Part shown: positions 18,748 to 27,597 of the stretch, piece by piece
Numbering within the stretch: position 1 is the stretch's first letter
How the letters are laid out: each line of letters starts with the position of its first letter
DNA from: JAQGMV01 sp963828715
GTDB taxonomy: Bacteria > Pseudomonadota > Gammaproteobacteria > Burkholderiales > SG8-41
NCBI GenBank assembly: GCA_963828715.1
Contig: CAWHFX010000013.1
Span: 1-64,000, forward strand
Length of the DNA: 64,000 nucleotides
Reading direction: 5' to 3'
Program-made: the position numbers and the translations under genes
The notes under the pieces: model-generated
What the model saw: the letters and a program-made list of their open reading frames with translations, nothing else
Database searches by the model: none
Told to the model about the DNA's origin: nothing

Positions 18748-19093
18748 GCCGATCTTGTTCCAGCGACTACCCGACGCCACGCTCAATTCGAATGAGCTTC
18801 ACGCGGCCGGAAAAAGACAAAGCCTCGTATCCCGCTTAGCCGCTGCGCTCGCAGCGTGATCGCGCCGACCGGCAGCAGGCGCGTAGGGGCAACGGGCAAC
18901 GATCGATCGGCAATTTGACCTGAACATCGACGCGGGCGGCGCGCTGGCGCCGACCTGCGGGCGTGCGTTCGGCCAAATCCCGTGACATACTCGGCTTCGA
19001 ACGAGCTCGCACGGCCGCGTCCACGTTCCGATAGCAGGGCCTGGACGCTGGCGGAGCCGACAGAAGCTCGGTTCTTCGCACCGTACACTGCCT

Positions 19094-20530
19094 ATGACAC
19101 GCTTTCTGAGCGCTTTCCGCGCCGCCGCGACAGTCGCGGTCTTCGCCGCAGCCGGCGTTTGTTTTGCCGCTTCGTCTCCCATCACCGACCAGATGCTCGC
19201 ACCGCTCGTCCATGAGTACGCCCGGGCGGTCAAACCCGGAGAGCAGGCGGACTTCAACCGCGAGCTTCTGGGTGTCGTGCTGCGGCGGGTCCAGAGAAGT
19301 TATGCGCTCGACGTCGATGCGCCCGCGCTGGTCAAAACGGCGTTGAAAGCGATCGAGCCGACCGAATCCCATGCGGGCGACCCGTCGGAGGTCTTCAAGA
19401 AGGCGATGAACGCCGCACTGGCATCGCTCGATCCGCACTCGCGCTATCTCAATGCGCGGGCACAGATCGAAGAGCGCAACGCGCTCACCGGCAGCTTCGG
19501 CGGTCTCGGTCTGGAGGTCGATGCGATAGACGGCCTCGTGCGCGTGGTCGCCTCGATGCCGGCCACACCGGCGGCCCGCGCAGGCTTGCAGCGCGGCGAC
19601 CTGATCGTGCGTTTCGACGATCACCCGGTTCTCGGCATGACGCTCGGCGATGCCATAGCGCGCATGCGCGGTCAGCCCGGCACGCCGATCGCACTGACGA
19701 TTCGCCGCCAAGGGCACGAAGAAGAGTTCACGCTGTCGCTCGTGCGCGAAACGATCCGCGTGGAACCCGTGCGCTGGAGTCTGGAAGGCGACGTGCTGGT
19801 GCTGCGCCTCGCGACCTTCACACGCTCGGCCCCGACGGCGCTGGAGCAGGCCATCGCCGAAGCGACGGCGGTCAAATCCCCCCGCGCCGTCGTGCTCGAC
19901 CTGCGCGGCAACGGTGGAGGCCTCCTGCGTGAGGCGGTGACCATCGCCGACGCATTTCTGAGCGAAGGCACGATCGTATCGCTCCGAGGCCGCACGCCCG
20001 GCAATCGCCGCAGTTGGCAGGCCGATCCTTCCGAGCACTTCCCCGGCGCCCCGATGGTGGTGCTGATCGATGGCCGCTCCGCTTCAGCCGCGGAGCTCGT
20101 TGCCGCCGCGCTTCAGGAAAACGGACGTGCGACTGTCATGGGTCAGCGCAGCTTCGGCAAGGGCAGCGTTCAGTCCGTCATCTCGCTCGGTGGCGAGAAC
20201 GGCGCGCTGCGCCTAACGACCGCGCTTTACCACGGACCGTCGGGCCGCACAGTCCAGCGGACGGGCGTTGGGCCGGACATCGAGCTGTTCGCCGCCGCCG
20301 ATCCGAATGCGCGGCCGGGTCGGCGCGAAACGGATCGCGCGCACGCACTGCCCGGCGCGGACGAGCCACAGCCGCCGAAGGCGCGCGTGGATCAGGCCCG
20401 GTGCCCGATGCCACGCAAGGAGTTCGATCCCGCTCTCGCCTGTGCGCTTGCGTTTATCGACGCAGGCGCGATCGACACCTTCGTCGCTGCGTTCGAACCC
20501 GCAGAGTCGGCTTCCTTGCCGATTCAGTAG
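19094..20530 (+). CDS. S41-family C-terminal processing peptidase
   Basis: 478 residues, exported (signal MTRFLSAFRAAATVAVFAAA, then GVCFAA). The order is typical of CtpA/Tsp: an N-terminal helical part with ASLDPHSRYLNARAQIEERN; a PDZ domain at about residues 135-210 (GSFGGLGLEVDAIDGLVRVV to IALTIRRQG); and the S41 catalytic domain with VVLDLRGNGGGLLREAVTIA, VLIDGRSASAAELVAAAL (nucleophile Ser around residue 329-331) and RSFGKGSVQSVISLG (general-base Lys at 356). A C-terminal extension after about residue 410 contains two Cys. It would degrade or trim proteins in the periplasm. Stands alone; convergent with the GNAT gene. Confidence 0.9.
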   Translation: MTRFLSAFRAAATVAVFAAAGVCFAASSPITDQMLAPLVHEYARAVKPGEQADFNRELLGVVLRRVQRSYALDVDAPALVKTALKAIEPTESHAGDPSEVFKKAMNAALASLDPHSRYLNARAQIEERNALTGSFGGLGLEVDAIDGLVRVVASMPATPAARAGLQRGDLIVRFDDHPVLGMTLGDAIARMRGQPGTPIALTIRRQGHEEEFTLSLVRETIRVEPVRWSLEGDVLVLRLATFTRSAPTALEQAIAEATAVKSPRAVVLDLRGNGGGLLREAVTIADAFLSEGTIVSLRGRTPGNRRSWQADPSEHFPGAPMVVLIDGRSASAAELVAAALQENGRATVMGQRSFGKGSVQSVISLGGENGALRLTTALYHGPSGRTVQRTGVGPDIELFAAADPNARPGRRETDRAHALPGADEPQPPKARVDQARCPMPRKEFDPALACALAFIDAGAIDTFVAAFEPAESASLPIQ

Positions 20531-20564
20531 GCGCGGATCTGCTGTTGTTTCCGCAGCATGGAGC

Positions 20565-21041
20565 TTAAAGCTTTCGAACCATCTCGAGCGCGGAGAGGAC
20601 AAACCCGTGCTTCCGATACAGCGCTGTCGCAGGGTTGCCGTTCACCACGGTCAAGCCACATTCTTGGCAGCCTCTGGTTCGTCCCCAGTCGAGGACCGCT
20701 GACAACAGACGACTACCGAGGCCGGCGTTTCGCAGGGCGGGCACGACGTACACCGCCTTGATCTCGAGCACCTGCCTCGGACTGAACGCGCCCGTGATCG
20801 TTGCCGCCTCCGCGCCGATCATGCCCACGCGTTCGTGCGCCTCCGATTCAGCGATCAGGTAGCGGCTGTCTTCATCCGCAAGCTGTTTCGCAATCGTATC
20901 GCCCAGGCAATCCCACGCACTTTCGGCGGTTGCGGCGGCATGGCCGCCATAGCGCGCCACCTCTTGCACCATGCGATGAATCATCGCCACTACCCACTGC
21001 GCCTCGTCGCCCCTCGCTGCACGGATGAGGATTTCGGCCAT
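20565..21041 (-). CDS. GNAT-family N-acetyltransferase
   Basis: 158 residues from the ATG at 21041. Acetyl-CoA-dependent acetyltransferase fold: IRAARGDEAQWVVAMIHRMV at the start, EIKAVYVVPALRNAGLGSRL (beta4 and the R/Q-x-x-G-x-G/A pyrophosphate loop, here RNAGLGS), LLSAVLDWGRTRGCQECGLT and NPATALYRKHGFVLSALEMV (motif B with the Tyr often acting as acid). Length is normal. The acceptor is not predictable. It follows, in convergent orientation, 34 bases from the end of the S41 peptidase gene. The peroxidase gene upstream on the same strand ends 48 bases before its start, so co-transcription is possible. Confidence 0.85.
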   Translation of the reverse strand: MAEILIRAARGDEAQWVVAMIHRMVQEVARYGGHAAATAESAWDCLGDTIAKQLADEDSRYLIAESEAHERVGMIGAEAATITGAFSPRQVLEIKAVYVVPALRNAGLGSRLLSAVLDWGRTRGCQECGLTVVNGNPATALYRKHGFVLSALEMVRKL

Positions 21042-21089
21042 AGCGTTTCCTCTCACGTTGAGGCGCGATCATAGCGTGCTGCATTGGCG

Positions 21090-22658
21090 CTATTGTCGTC
21101 GGCTCGACGGATCGACTCCCGCGAACGTGAGGAAGTCGATCATGCGGAAGTCTCCCGTCACCTGTCCGCTGCGCGTGGGCAGCGTGGGACGCCAGCTGCG
21201 GCGCGCGGCGACATAGGAATCGGGATCGGTTTCCAGCAGGCCGAGAATGACCTCGCCGACGATGCGCCCGCCCACCGGCCCGAGCGTGAGGCCGGATGCC
21301 ATCAACTGCGCTTCGCGCAGGACGTAGTAGAAGAGTGGCGTGGATCTCTCGAAGCCGACGCCGAGTCCCTGCAAGTCCTGCAGATCGGCGGCAGAGAGCG
21401 CCGGCGCCCGCATTTCCCGCGCGATACTCTGACCCGACGGCAGACTCCATGTCAGGTGGCGCAGCAGATTGCGCTGCGCGAGCGAAGTCGGACTGCCCAA
21501 AGTGAATGCCGCGATCGTGCCCAACGGCAGATTGAAGAGCGGCGTCGAGAGCGCCGTGTCGATGCGCTTGTTCGGCTTCACCTCGCCGTCGCCGAAATCG
21601 AAGAACGTCTGCCAGCCGATGAAGCGGCGTGGTGCTCGCTTCCCGCCTGACAGATCGCCGGGATCCGGCAGCCCGGCCTGGTCTGGCGCAAACAGAAAAG
21701 CGAAAAACGGCTGACCATTGTCTCCGTGGAGGTTGGCGCGATACGACGGTCGAGCCATGCTGTGACCGAAGCGATAGGCGGCGCCGCTGAATTCCACCGG
21801 GATGAAGCCCTCGCCTTCATCCGGACGGTAGAACCGCCGGCCGTTCTCCAGGATGTCCTTCACCGTCGCCTGTCCGATAAAGAGCGGCAAGAACTCGTGC
21901 ACGATCATCCACTGGTAGTGCCACGTCGTCAGCCGGCGCGCCTGCTCGAATACATATTCGTGTCCGAACGCCGTGTGGACGTTGGCATGCGACCTGACGT
22001 GGTCCACCGCGCGGTTGTGAAACTTGATGAATGCCGCCTGCAGGCCCGAGATCACCATGTTCTCGTCGTTGCGCGGGTCCGCGATGATGGCCGTGTTATC
22101 ACCATTCCGCGGCACGTCTTCGAACAGCCCGCCACTTTCGATACGCAGCTTCACCCTGTCGCGCGGGTCGTACAACTGCAGGCTCGCGATCGGTCCTTTC
22201 CCGTAAACGGAATCGAGGTCGAAGACCGGCACGCGACTGTTGCGCGAACGATTCGGGTCAGCCGGCACGCCCAACGGGGACCCCGCATCGAAAGTCATGT
22301 CGTGGTCCATGAACTGCCCGAAAAAGGTCGTGCCCGCCGTGTGCGTCGGATTGTTGGGATTGTTCGCGCTCAGAGCGGGATCCAGAATCAGGTCCGCCGG
22401 GCCGCGCTCGAGTGCATCCTTCGCGTCCATCATGCCGCCCGGACGCCCCATCTCCAGCAGCGCCTGCACGACGGAGTCACTCACCTCTGCAAAGGGTGGC
22501 AAGTGCGGGAACAAGCGACCGAAGCGGTCAGGCCGGTTTTCACCGGCGTAGGCCACGAGCACATCGATGTTTGTGAATGCTGCCGCACCTGCGGTAAGAG
22601 CCGCGGCGGCGATTGATTTGAGTAACCTGCGTCGACCGGACAAACCGTTGGTTTCCAT
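21090..22658 (-). CDS. Animal-type haem peroxidase family protein
   Basis: 522 residues. The start (METNGLSGRRRLLKSIAAAA) looks like a Tat-type signal with RR. The peroxidase-cyclooxygenase superfamily core is visible: TFFGQFMDHDMTFDAGSPL (distal His in the QFMDHD motif), NSRVPVFDLDSVYG (Ca-binding-like loop), GLQAAFIKFHNRAVDHVRS, YEFVFEQARRL-type helix as YVFEQARRLTTWHYQWMIVH, and AAYRFGHSMARPSYRANL (proximal His in the FGHSM motif, with the usual Arg nearby). The C-terminal part continues through the helical core to FLTFAGVDPSSRRQ. It would bind haem and oxidise substrates with H2O2 in the periplasm. Bacterial members are poorly characterised. Length fits the minimal catalytic unit. Confidence 0.85.
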   Translation of the reverse strand: METNGLSGRRRLLKSIAAAALTAGAAAFTNIDVLVAYAGENRPDRFGRLFPHLPPFAEVSDSVVQALLEMGRPGGMMDAKDALERGPADLILDPALSANNPNNPTHTAGTTFFGQFMDHDMTFDAGSPLGVPADPNRSRNSRVPVFDLDSVYGKGPIASLQLYDPRDRVKLRIESGGLFEDVPRNGDNTAIIADPRNDENMVISGLQAAFIKFHNRAVDHVRSHANVHTAFGHEYVFEQARRLTTWHYQWMIVHEFLPLFIGQATVKDILENGRRFYRPDEGEGFIPVEFSGAAYRFGHSMARPSYRANLHGDNGQPFFAFLFAPDQAGLPDPGDLSGGKRAPRRFIGWQTFFDFGDGEVKPNKRIDTALSTPLFNLPLGTIAAFTLGSPTSLAQRNLLRHLTWSLPSGQSIAREMRAPALSAADLQDLQGLGVGFERSTPLFYYVLREAQLMASGLTLGPVGGRIVGEVILGLLETDPDSYVAARRSWRPTLPTRSGQVTGDFRMIDFLTFAGVDPSSRRQ

Positions 22659-23155
22659 CTACTTACCTCCGTAGGCGTCAGCGAGCGAAGCGGCCAGCGG
22701 GGATCCGTGCGATGAGCACGTTCGTGAAGAGAAGAACGCCGACGCGAACACCACGAATCTGTTCGCCGCTGTCCGTGAGTGATTCGATGCTACGTCGACG
22801 TACCGTCAAATCAATGCGCCAGGAGCCGTAAGCCAAGAGGCCGATTCCGCAATGCGCTGACCTCGCATGTGCGTATGGGGCAGCGAGGCACACACGCGCA
22901 TCGGTATTGCACGACTAAATCCACTGTTGCCCGTTGGATATCGAAGCGGAACACGTCGTCCCTGCGCAAGAGATCGGAGCCCGCGGACAAAGCGTTCGTG
23001 CCCCGGCGACAATAAGCCGGTATGCTGTGAGTTGCCGGAGCGGCGGCGTGTCGATGAAGCGCGGCGCGCCTGACGCTCGATCGACACGAGCGCCGCCGGC
23101 TCGTTCGACATGCGTCGCCGGACTCCGGGCGGCGCCTTATTTTTGGGGACACGCG
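22659..23155. other. Intergenic region without recognisable gene
   Basis: About 500 bases between the divergent peroxidase and NHL-protein genes. A minus-strand frame ending at 22678 (SWRIDLTVRRRSIESLTDSG, VGVLLFTNVLIARIP) is open for 71 codons and stops 20 bases before the peroxidase start, but I find no ribosome site or family. The region should hold both promoters. Confidence 0.35.
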
Positions 23156-24193
23156 ATGGCTACCGGACCGCACAAGATCGAATTCGAAGCACTCGAAGGA
23201 TGGGATCGCCTGCCTGAAGGCTATGCCTACGTCGAGGTGGCGGGCGTCGCGTGCGACTCACGCGACCGTGTCTACGTCTTCAACCGCGGCGCGTATCCGG
23301 TCGTCATCTTCGACAAGGACGGCAAATTTCTGAACGCCTGGGGCAAGGGTGTCTTCAAGAACCCGCACGGCATTTTCATCGATGACCGCGATTACCTCTG
23401 GCTTGCCGATGACAAGGACCACACGGTTCACAAGTTCACGGCGGACGGTGAACGGCTGATGACGATCGGTCAGTCGGGCAAGCCGTCGGATACGGGCTAC
23501 GAGCTCAACAAGAGCCCCGTCAAGCGCGCTGCCGGGCCGTTTCATCGCGTGACCAACGTTGCGGTGCTCAAGAACGGCGACATGTATATCGCCGACGGCT
23601 ACGGCAACGCGCGCGTCCACAAGTTTTCAGCGAAAGGCGAGCTTCTGTTTTCCTGGGGCGAGCCCGGCAGCGGCCCAGGCCAGTTCAGGCTTCCGCACGG
23701 GATTGCGGTGGACAGCGCGGGGCTCATCTACGTGGCGGATCGCGAGAACTCGCGCGTGCAGGTCTTCACGCCCGAAGGCCAGTACGTGCGTGAGTGGGGG
23801 CGCGAAGGCAAAGGGCCGCTGCTCAATCGTCCCTACGACATCTTCATCGACGATCAGGACATGCTGCACATCGCGGAAGGCGGTTTCCACAACTACATGA
23901 TGAAGCGTTCCGAAGGTCCGCTGCCCGCGCATGACGAGACACTGATCTATCCGCCGTGCGGCCATTCGCCGATCGCGCGCGTCACGGTGTGCGATCCTGA
24001 CGGCAAGATCGCGGCGCAGGTGGGCGGTGAAAATCCGGTCCTGCCGGGAAACTTCATCGCGCCGCACGGCATCTGGGTCGACAGCCACGGCGACATGTAC
24101 GTCGGCGAAGTCGTCTTCAATGCCGGCGCGGTGAAACGCATGGCGCCGCTGAAGCCGCATGCGTTTCAGAAGTTTAGAAGACGCGCTGGCTAG
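23156..24193 (+). CDS. NHL-repeat protein, peptidyl-alpha-hydroxyglycine-lyase-like
   Basis: 345 residues from the ATG at 23156 (GGGGAC upstream). No signal peptide. A six-bladed propeller of NHL repeats can be followed: VACDSRDRVYVFNRGAYPVV, NPHGIFIDDRDYLWLADDKD, VTNVAVLKNGDMYIADGYGN, RLPHGIAVDSAGLIYVADRE, NRPYDIFIDDQDMLHIAEGG and APHGIWVDSHGDMYVGEVVF. The spaced PHG and ADGYGN sequences match the metal-binding His and Asp positions of the PAL-type propeller. In bacteria these proteins are usually found in aromatic or organic-acid degradation clusters with Bug proteins, as here (a Bug gene lies convergently at 24328). Actual lyase or lactonase activity is unproven. A paralogue lies at 35433-36308. 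Confidence 0.8.
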   Translation: MATGPHKIEFEALEGWDRLPEGYAYVEVAGVACDSRDRVYVFNRGAYPVVIFDKDGKFLNAWGKGVFKNPHGIFIDDRDYLWLADDKDHTVHKFTADGERLMTIGQSGKPSDTGYELNKSPVKRAAGPFHRVTNVAVLKNGDMYIADGYGNARVHKFSAKGELLFSWGEPGSGPGQFRLPHGIAVDSAGLIYVADRENSRVQVFTPEGQYVREWGREGKGPLLNRPYDIFIDDQDMLHIAEGGFHNYMMKRSEGPLPAHDETLIYPPCGHSPIARVTVCDPDGKIAAQVGGENPVLPGNFIAPHGIWVDSHGDMYVGEVVFNAGAVKRMAPLKPHAFQKFRRRAG

Positions 24194-24195
24194 TT

Positions 24196-24300
24196 GAAAC
24201 CGCCCCGTTACGGTGAGTGGGGGCTGCGTAGCAGCGGGGCCCCGCGAACGAAGAATTCCAGCGCCGATTAGCATTCATCTCCGAGCGTACGAGGGCTGAG
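24196..24300 (+). repeat. Dispersed intergenic repeat, copy A
   Basis: About 100 bases between two convergent genes. The left 75 bases match 36397-36475 closely (shared GGGGGCTGC, GCAGCGGGG, CCCCGCGAACGAA), and the right edge (GTACGAGGGCTGAGGTGGTG) is the reverse complement of the edge of the 31.6 kb repeat (20 of 23 bases). Confidence 0.6.
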
Positions 24301-24327
24301 GTGGTGGACAGCGGCGCGCAGCGCCGC

Positions 24328-25299
24328 TCATTGCGGCTCGATTCCGATTGCCTTGATCACCTTGGCCCACTTCACCCGCTCCGCGGCGATGAAGTTGGCG
24401 AACTCCTCGGCGGGCATGACGTGAGGCTGAAAGCCCGCATCCGCGAGTCGCCTGCGCGTATCGGGCTGTTCGAGCACGGAGGCGAGCGCGGTGCGAAGGC
24501 GGGTTACCGCAACCGGGGGCACGCCGGTCTGCGTGCACAATCCCTGCCATGACACGACTTCGAAGCCCGGCAGCGTTTCTGCGATCGGCGGCACATCCGG
24601 CACGTCGGGGTCGCGCTGCAATGACGTGACACCGAGCGCGCGTATCTTGCCGCGCCGCACCGCCGGAAGAACGGAAGGCACCGTCGAGAAGATCGCCTCG
24701 ATGCGCCCGCCGATCATGTCGACCAGCGCCGGCGCGACCCCCTTGTATGCGATGTGAGTCACATTGATGCCCGTCTGCAGTTTCAGGAGCTCCATCGAAA
24801 GCTGGGGCGAACTGCCCACACCCGCCGAACCGTAGTTGAGCTGGCCCGGATTCGCCTTGGCGAGGCTGATGAATTGCAGAACTGTCGTCGCCGGCACGGA
24901 CGGATGAATCGTGAGCACATTCGGATTGCTGGCGATCATCCCGAGCGGTACGAAATCGCGGTCGGGATCGTAGTTGAGCTTCCGGTAAAGGGAGGGACTG
25001 ACGGCGAGGGATGCGATGTTGCATCCGAAAATGGTGTAGCCGTCCGGCGTTGCGCGCGCCGCGATCTCGGCGCCGATCGTGTTCCCCGCGCCGGCCCGAT
25101 TTTCTATGACCACACTTACGCCGAGCAATTCGGAAAGTGCAGCGCCGACGGTGCGGGCGATGATGTCGGACGCGCCGCCCGGACCGGAAGCCGAGACATA
25201 GCGCAAAGGTCTGTTCGGATAATCCGCCACGGCGGCACACGCGCCGCCGATCGACGCTGTCAGTACGGCCAGCACAGCAACAAAGCGCACCTTCCACAT
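24328..25299 (-). CDS. Bug/TctC-family solute-binding protein (second copy)
   Basis: 323 residues with signal peptide MWKVRFVAVLAVLTASIGGA. Mature part starts DYPNRPLRYVSASGPGGASD, the family opening, followed by SVVIENRAGAGNTIGAEIAA, PDGYTIFGCNIASLAVSPSL, DRDFVPLGMIASNPNVLTIH, QLNYGSAGVGSSPQLSMELL, THIAYKGVAPALVDMIGGRI (ligand-contacting Tyr/Lys/Gly loop) and a closing FIAAERVKWAKVIKAIGIEP. A periplasmic Venus-flytrap protein for carboxylates such as nicotinate, glutamate or aromatic acids; the ligand cannot be predicted. No tctA/tctB nearby, so it is an orphan that may share a permease encoded elsewhere. Divergent from the SnoaL-FMO gene, with about 310 bases between that show no further gene. 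Confidence 0.9.
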   Translation of the reverse strand: MWKVRFVAVLAVLTASIGGACAAVADYPNRPLRYVSASGPGGASDIIARTVGAALSELLGVSVVIENRAGAGNTIGAEIAARATPDGYTIFGCNIASLAVSPSLYRKLNYDPDRDFVPLGMIASNPNVLTIHPSVPATTVLQFISLAKANPGQLNYGSAGVGSSPQLSMELLKLQTGINVTHIAYKGVAPALVDMIGGRIEAIFSTVPSVLPAVRRGKIRALGVTSLQRDPDVPDVPPIAETLPGFEVVSWQGLCTQTGVPPVAVTRLRTALASVLEQPDTRRRLADAGFQPHVMPAEEFANFIAAERVKWAKVIKAIGIEPQ

Positions 25300-25609
25300 C
25301 GTCGGCCTCCTGTCCTCCGTTACCCTTTCGCTCGAGAAAACGGAGAGTCGTCAGGGGACAGGCAGCGGCAAAACGCACGGCGGCAGGGCTGCGATTCCAG
25401 CCGAGATGGAGTTCATACGCCCTCCACTTTGGACGATCCCGGGCGGCCTTACCCCCGGATCTGAACGCACGTCCACATTGTGCGTAGGACCGACGTTAAA
25501 CCTATTTGCTTACGCGCGAAAGAGGATGATCATTGCGGTGTAGTCCAGGTCGGGATCCAGGTCCATGATCCGGCCTACAATTCACCACCGGTCAACGAGG
25601 ATGGAAGTG

Positions 25610-27391
25610 ATGAACACTGCAAATCAATTGCTTGCCGAGAAGGCTGTCGTCCGCTCGGAGAGGGAGCTCGTCGAGCAATGGTTGAGTCAGCTCGATGTCG
25701 CACTGCAGAGCGAGAGCCGCAAATCCGTCGCGGCACTGTTTGCGCCGGAAGGTCACTGGCGCGATCTGCTCGCCTTCACCTGGTCGATCACGCCGAAGCA
25801 GGGCGCCGACGAGATCGCCGCGCTGATGGTGGCGAAGCAGCCGGCGGCGAAAGCGCGTGGCTTTGCCATGGCCGAAGGCCGCACGCCGCCGCGTCGCGTC
25901 CACAGGGCCGGTACCGACGTCATCGAAGGAATCTTCAAGTTCGAGACGGAGATCGGCCGCGGCTTCGGTGTCGTCCGGCTGCTCGCGAGCGACCCGTCGA
26001 AGGCGTTCCAGGTCATGACCAGCCTGCACGAGCTCAAAGGATTCGAGGAGAAGATCGGCAAGCGGCGGCCGACTGGTGAAGCCTATTCGCGCAATTTCGG
26101 CGGCACGAACTGGAAGGAGCAGCGCGACGCGGATCAGCGCTACGAGGACCGCGAGCCCACCGTGCTGGTCGTCGGCGGCGGGCAGGCTGGCCTGTCTATC
26201 GCCTCCACGCTCGGCCGGATCGGCGTAGACACGCTCGTCGTGGACAGACTTCCGCGCGTGGGCGATTGCTGGCGCACGCGCTATCACTCGCTCGCCTTGC
26301 ACAACAGCACGGAGGTGAACCATCTGCCGTATATGCCGTTCCCGATCGCATGGCCACGCTATCTCCCCAAGGACATGCTCGCGGACTGGTTCGAAGCCTA
26401 CGCATGGGCGATGGAGATCAATTTCTGGACCAGCACCGAGCTCGTCGGCGGTTCCTACGACGAGTCGAAGCGGCAATGGAACGCCGTCGTTCGCAACAAC
26501 CAGACCGGCGCCGAACGAACGCTGCATCCGAAGCACCTCGTGTTCGCGAGCGGCCTCGTCGGTTTCGCGCACAAGCCAGAGCTGCCCGGATTGAAGGACT
26601 TCAAAGGCACGATCCTGCACACGTCCGAGTTCACGAACGGCGTCGAGTGGCGCGGCAAGAAAGCGCTCGTGATCGGCACCGGGACGAGCGGACATGATGT
26701 CGCGCAGGACCTGCACGCGAACGGCTGCGACACGACCATCGTGCAGCGCGGCTCATGCACGGTCGTCAGCATCGATCCGTCCGCGAAGCTCGTCTACGGT
26801 ATTTACGAGGGCATCCCGCTCGAGGACGGCGACCTTCTCGTCAGCACGAACACGAAGCCGATCACCAAGAAGAATCTGCAGGCCCTGAACGCGCGCATGC
26901 AGGAGTTCGACAAGAAGACGATCGAAGGGCTCGTCGCGCGCGGCTTCAAGTACGATCCGGGCGAGGACGGCGCCGGACATCAGTGGAAGGTGCGCACGCG
27001 CTACGGCGGCTACTATCTCGACGCCGGCTGTTCGCAGCTCATCATCGACGGCGAAGTCGGCCTGCTGCAATACGATCAGATCGAGCGCTTCGTCGAGCAG
27101 GGCGCACTGCTGAAGGACGGCACCACCAAAGCCGTGGATCTCATCATCCTCGCGACCGGCTTTGTCAGCCAGCAGGTCCTCATCGGGAAACTGTTCGGCG
27201 AGCAGATGGCGGAGAAGGTCGGACCGGTGTGGGGCTTCGGACCCGACGGGGAGATGAACAATATGTGGAAGCGCACGCCGCAGGAGGGTCTCTGGTTCTG
27301 CGGCGGCAGCTTCACCAACTGCCGCACCTACTCGCGTTACGTGGCGATGCTGATCAAGGCGAGCGAGGAAGGGTTGCTGCCGAGCGCGTAG
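25610..27391 (+). CDS. Flavin-dependent monooxygenase with N-terminal SnoaL-like domain
   Basis: 593 residues from ATG 25610 (GAGG nine bases upstream; ATG 25601 is in frame too). Residues 1 to about 165 look like an NTF2/SnoaL-like domain (WLSQLDVALQSESRKSVAAL, FAPEGHWRDLLAFTWSI). From about residue 180 a class B flavin monooxygenase follows: VLVVGGGQAGLSIASTLGRI (FAD GxGxxG), VGDCWRTRYHSLALHNSTEV (the WRxRYxxL region), LVFASGLVGFAHKPELPG (ATG-like motif), KALVIGTGTSGHDVAQDL (NADPH GxGxxG) and AVDLIILATGFVSQQ (C-terminal ATGF). Cytosolic; would hydroxylate or perform Baeyer-Villiger oxidation on a small organic compound. A putative flavoprotein involved in K+ transport is the common mis-annotation. 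Next to Bug genes on both sides. Confidence 0.85.
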   Translation: MNTANQLLAEKAVVRSERELVEQWLSQLDVALQSESRKSVAALFAPEGHWRDLLAFTWSITPKQGADEIAALMVAKQPAAKARGFAMAEGRTPPRRVHRAGTDVIEGIFKFETEIGRGFGVVRLLASDPSKAFQVMTSLHELKGFEEKIGKRRPTGEAYSRNFGGTNWKEQRDADQRYEDREPTVLVVGGGQAGLSIASTLGRIGVDTLVVDRLPRVGDCWRTRYHSLALHNSTEVNHLPYMPFPIAWPRYLPKDMLADWFEAYAWAMEINFWTSTELVGGSYDESKRQWNAVVRNNQTGAERTLHPKHLVFASGLVGFAHKPELPGLKDFKGTILHTSEFTNGVEWRGKKALVIGTGTSGHDVAQDLHANGCDTTIVQRGSCTVVSIDPSAKLVYGIYEGIPLEDGDLLVSTNTKPITKKNLQALNARMQEFDKKTIEGLVARGFKYDPGEDGAGHQWKVRTRYGGYYLDAGCSQLIIDGEVGLLQYDQIERFVEQGALLKDGTTKAVDLIILATGFVSQQVLIGKLFGEQMAEKVGPVWGFGPDGEMNNMWKRTPQEGLWFCGGSFTNCRTYSRYVAMLIKASEEGLLPSA

Positions 27392-27401
27392 GGCGGGACC
27401 G

Positions 27402-27596
27402 TTCGTGCTGAGCGCAGAACGCCCGTGCCGGGCGCGACGACGTCAAAAGGACAAGTCATCGCGAGGAGCAAAGGCGACGTGGCGATCTCGTGGCGCACGT
27501 CATCCGGACGTTCCGAGATTGCTTCGTCACCGCGTTCCTCGCAATGACCAATCGCTGTCCGTTGAGAGGAACGCCAGCGTCTCGAAGCACGAACGA
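27402..27596. repeat. Palindromic repeat inserted in a REP-like repeat
   Basis: Inner element 27455-27548: GTCATCGCGAGGAGCAAAGG at the left and TTCCTCGCAATGAC at the right form a long imperfect palindrome of about 94 bases, a type seen in many bacterial genomes. It sits between GTTCGTGCTGAGC (27409-27421) and GTCTCGAAGCACGAACG (27581-27597), which look like the two halves of a REP unit also found at 53630-53735. Confidence 0.6.
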
Positions 27597-27597
27597 C

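Noticed and set aside
18836..20038. 400-codon minus-strand frame opposite the S41 peptidase
   Set aside because: His/Arg-rich shadow of a gene with clear PDZ and catalytic motifs.
21726..22616. 296-codon plus-strand frame opposite the haem peroxidase
   Set aside because: Shadow frame without known domain; the peroxidase motifs are on the minus strand.
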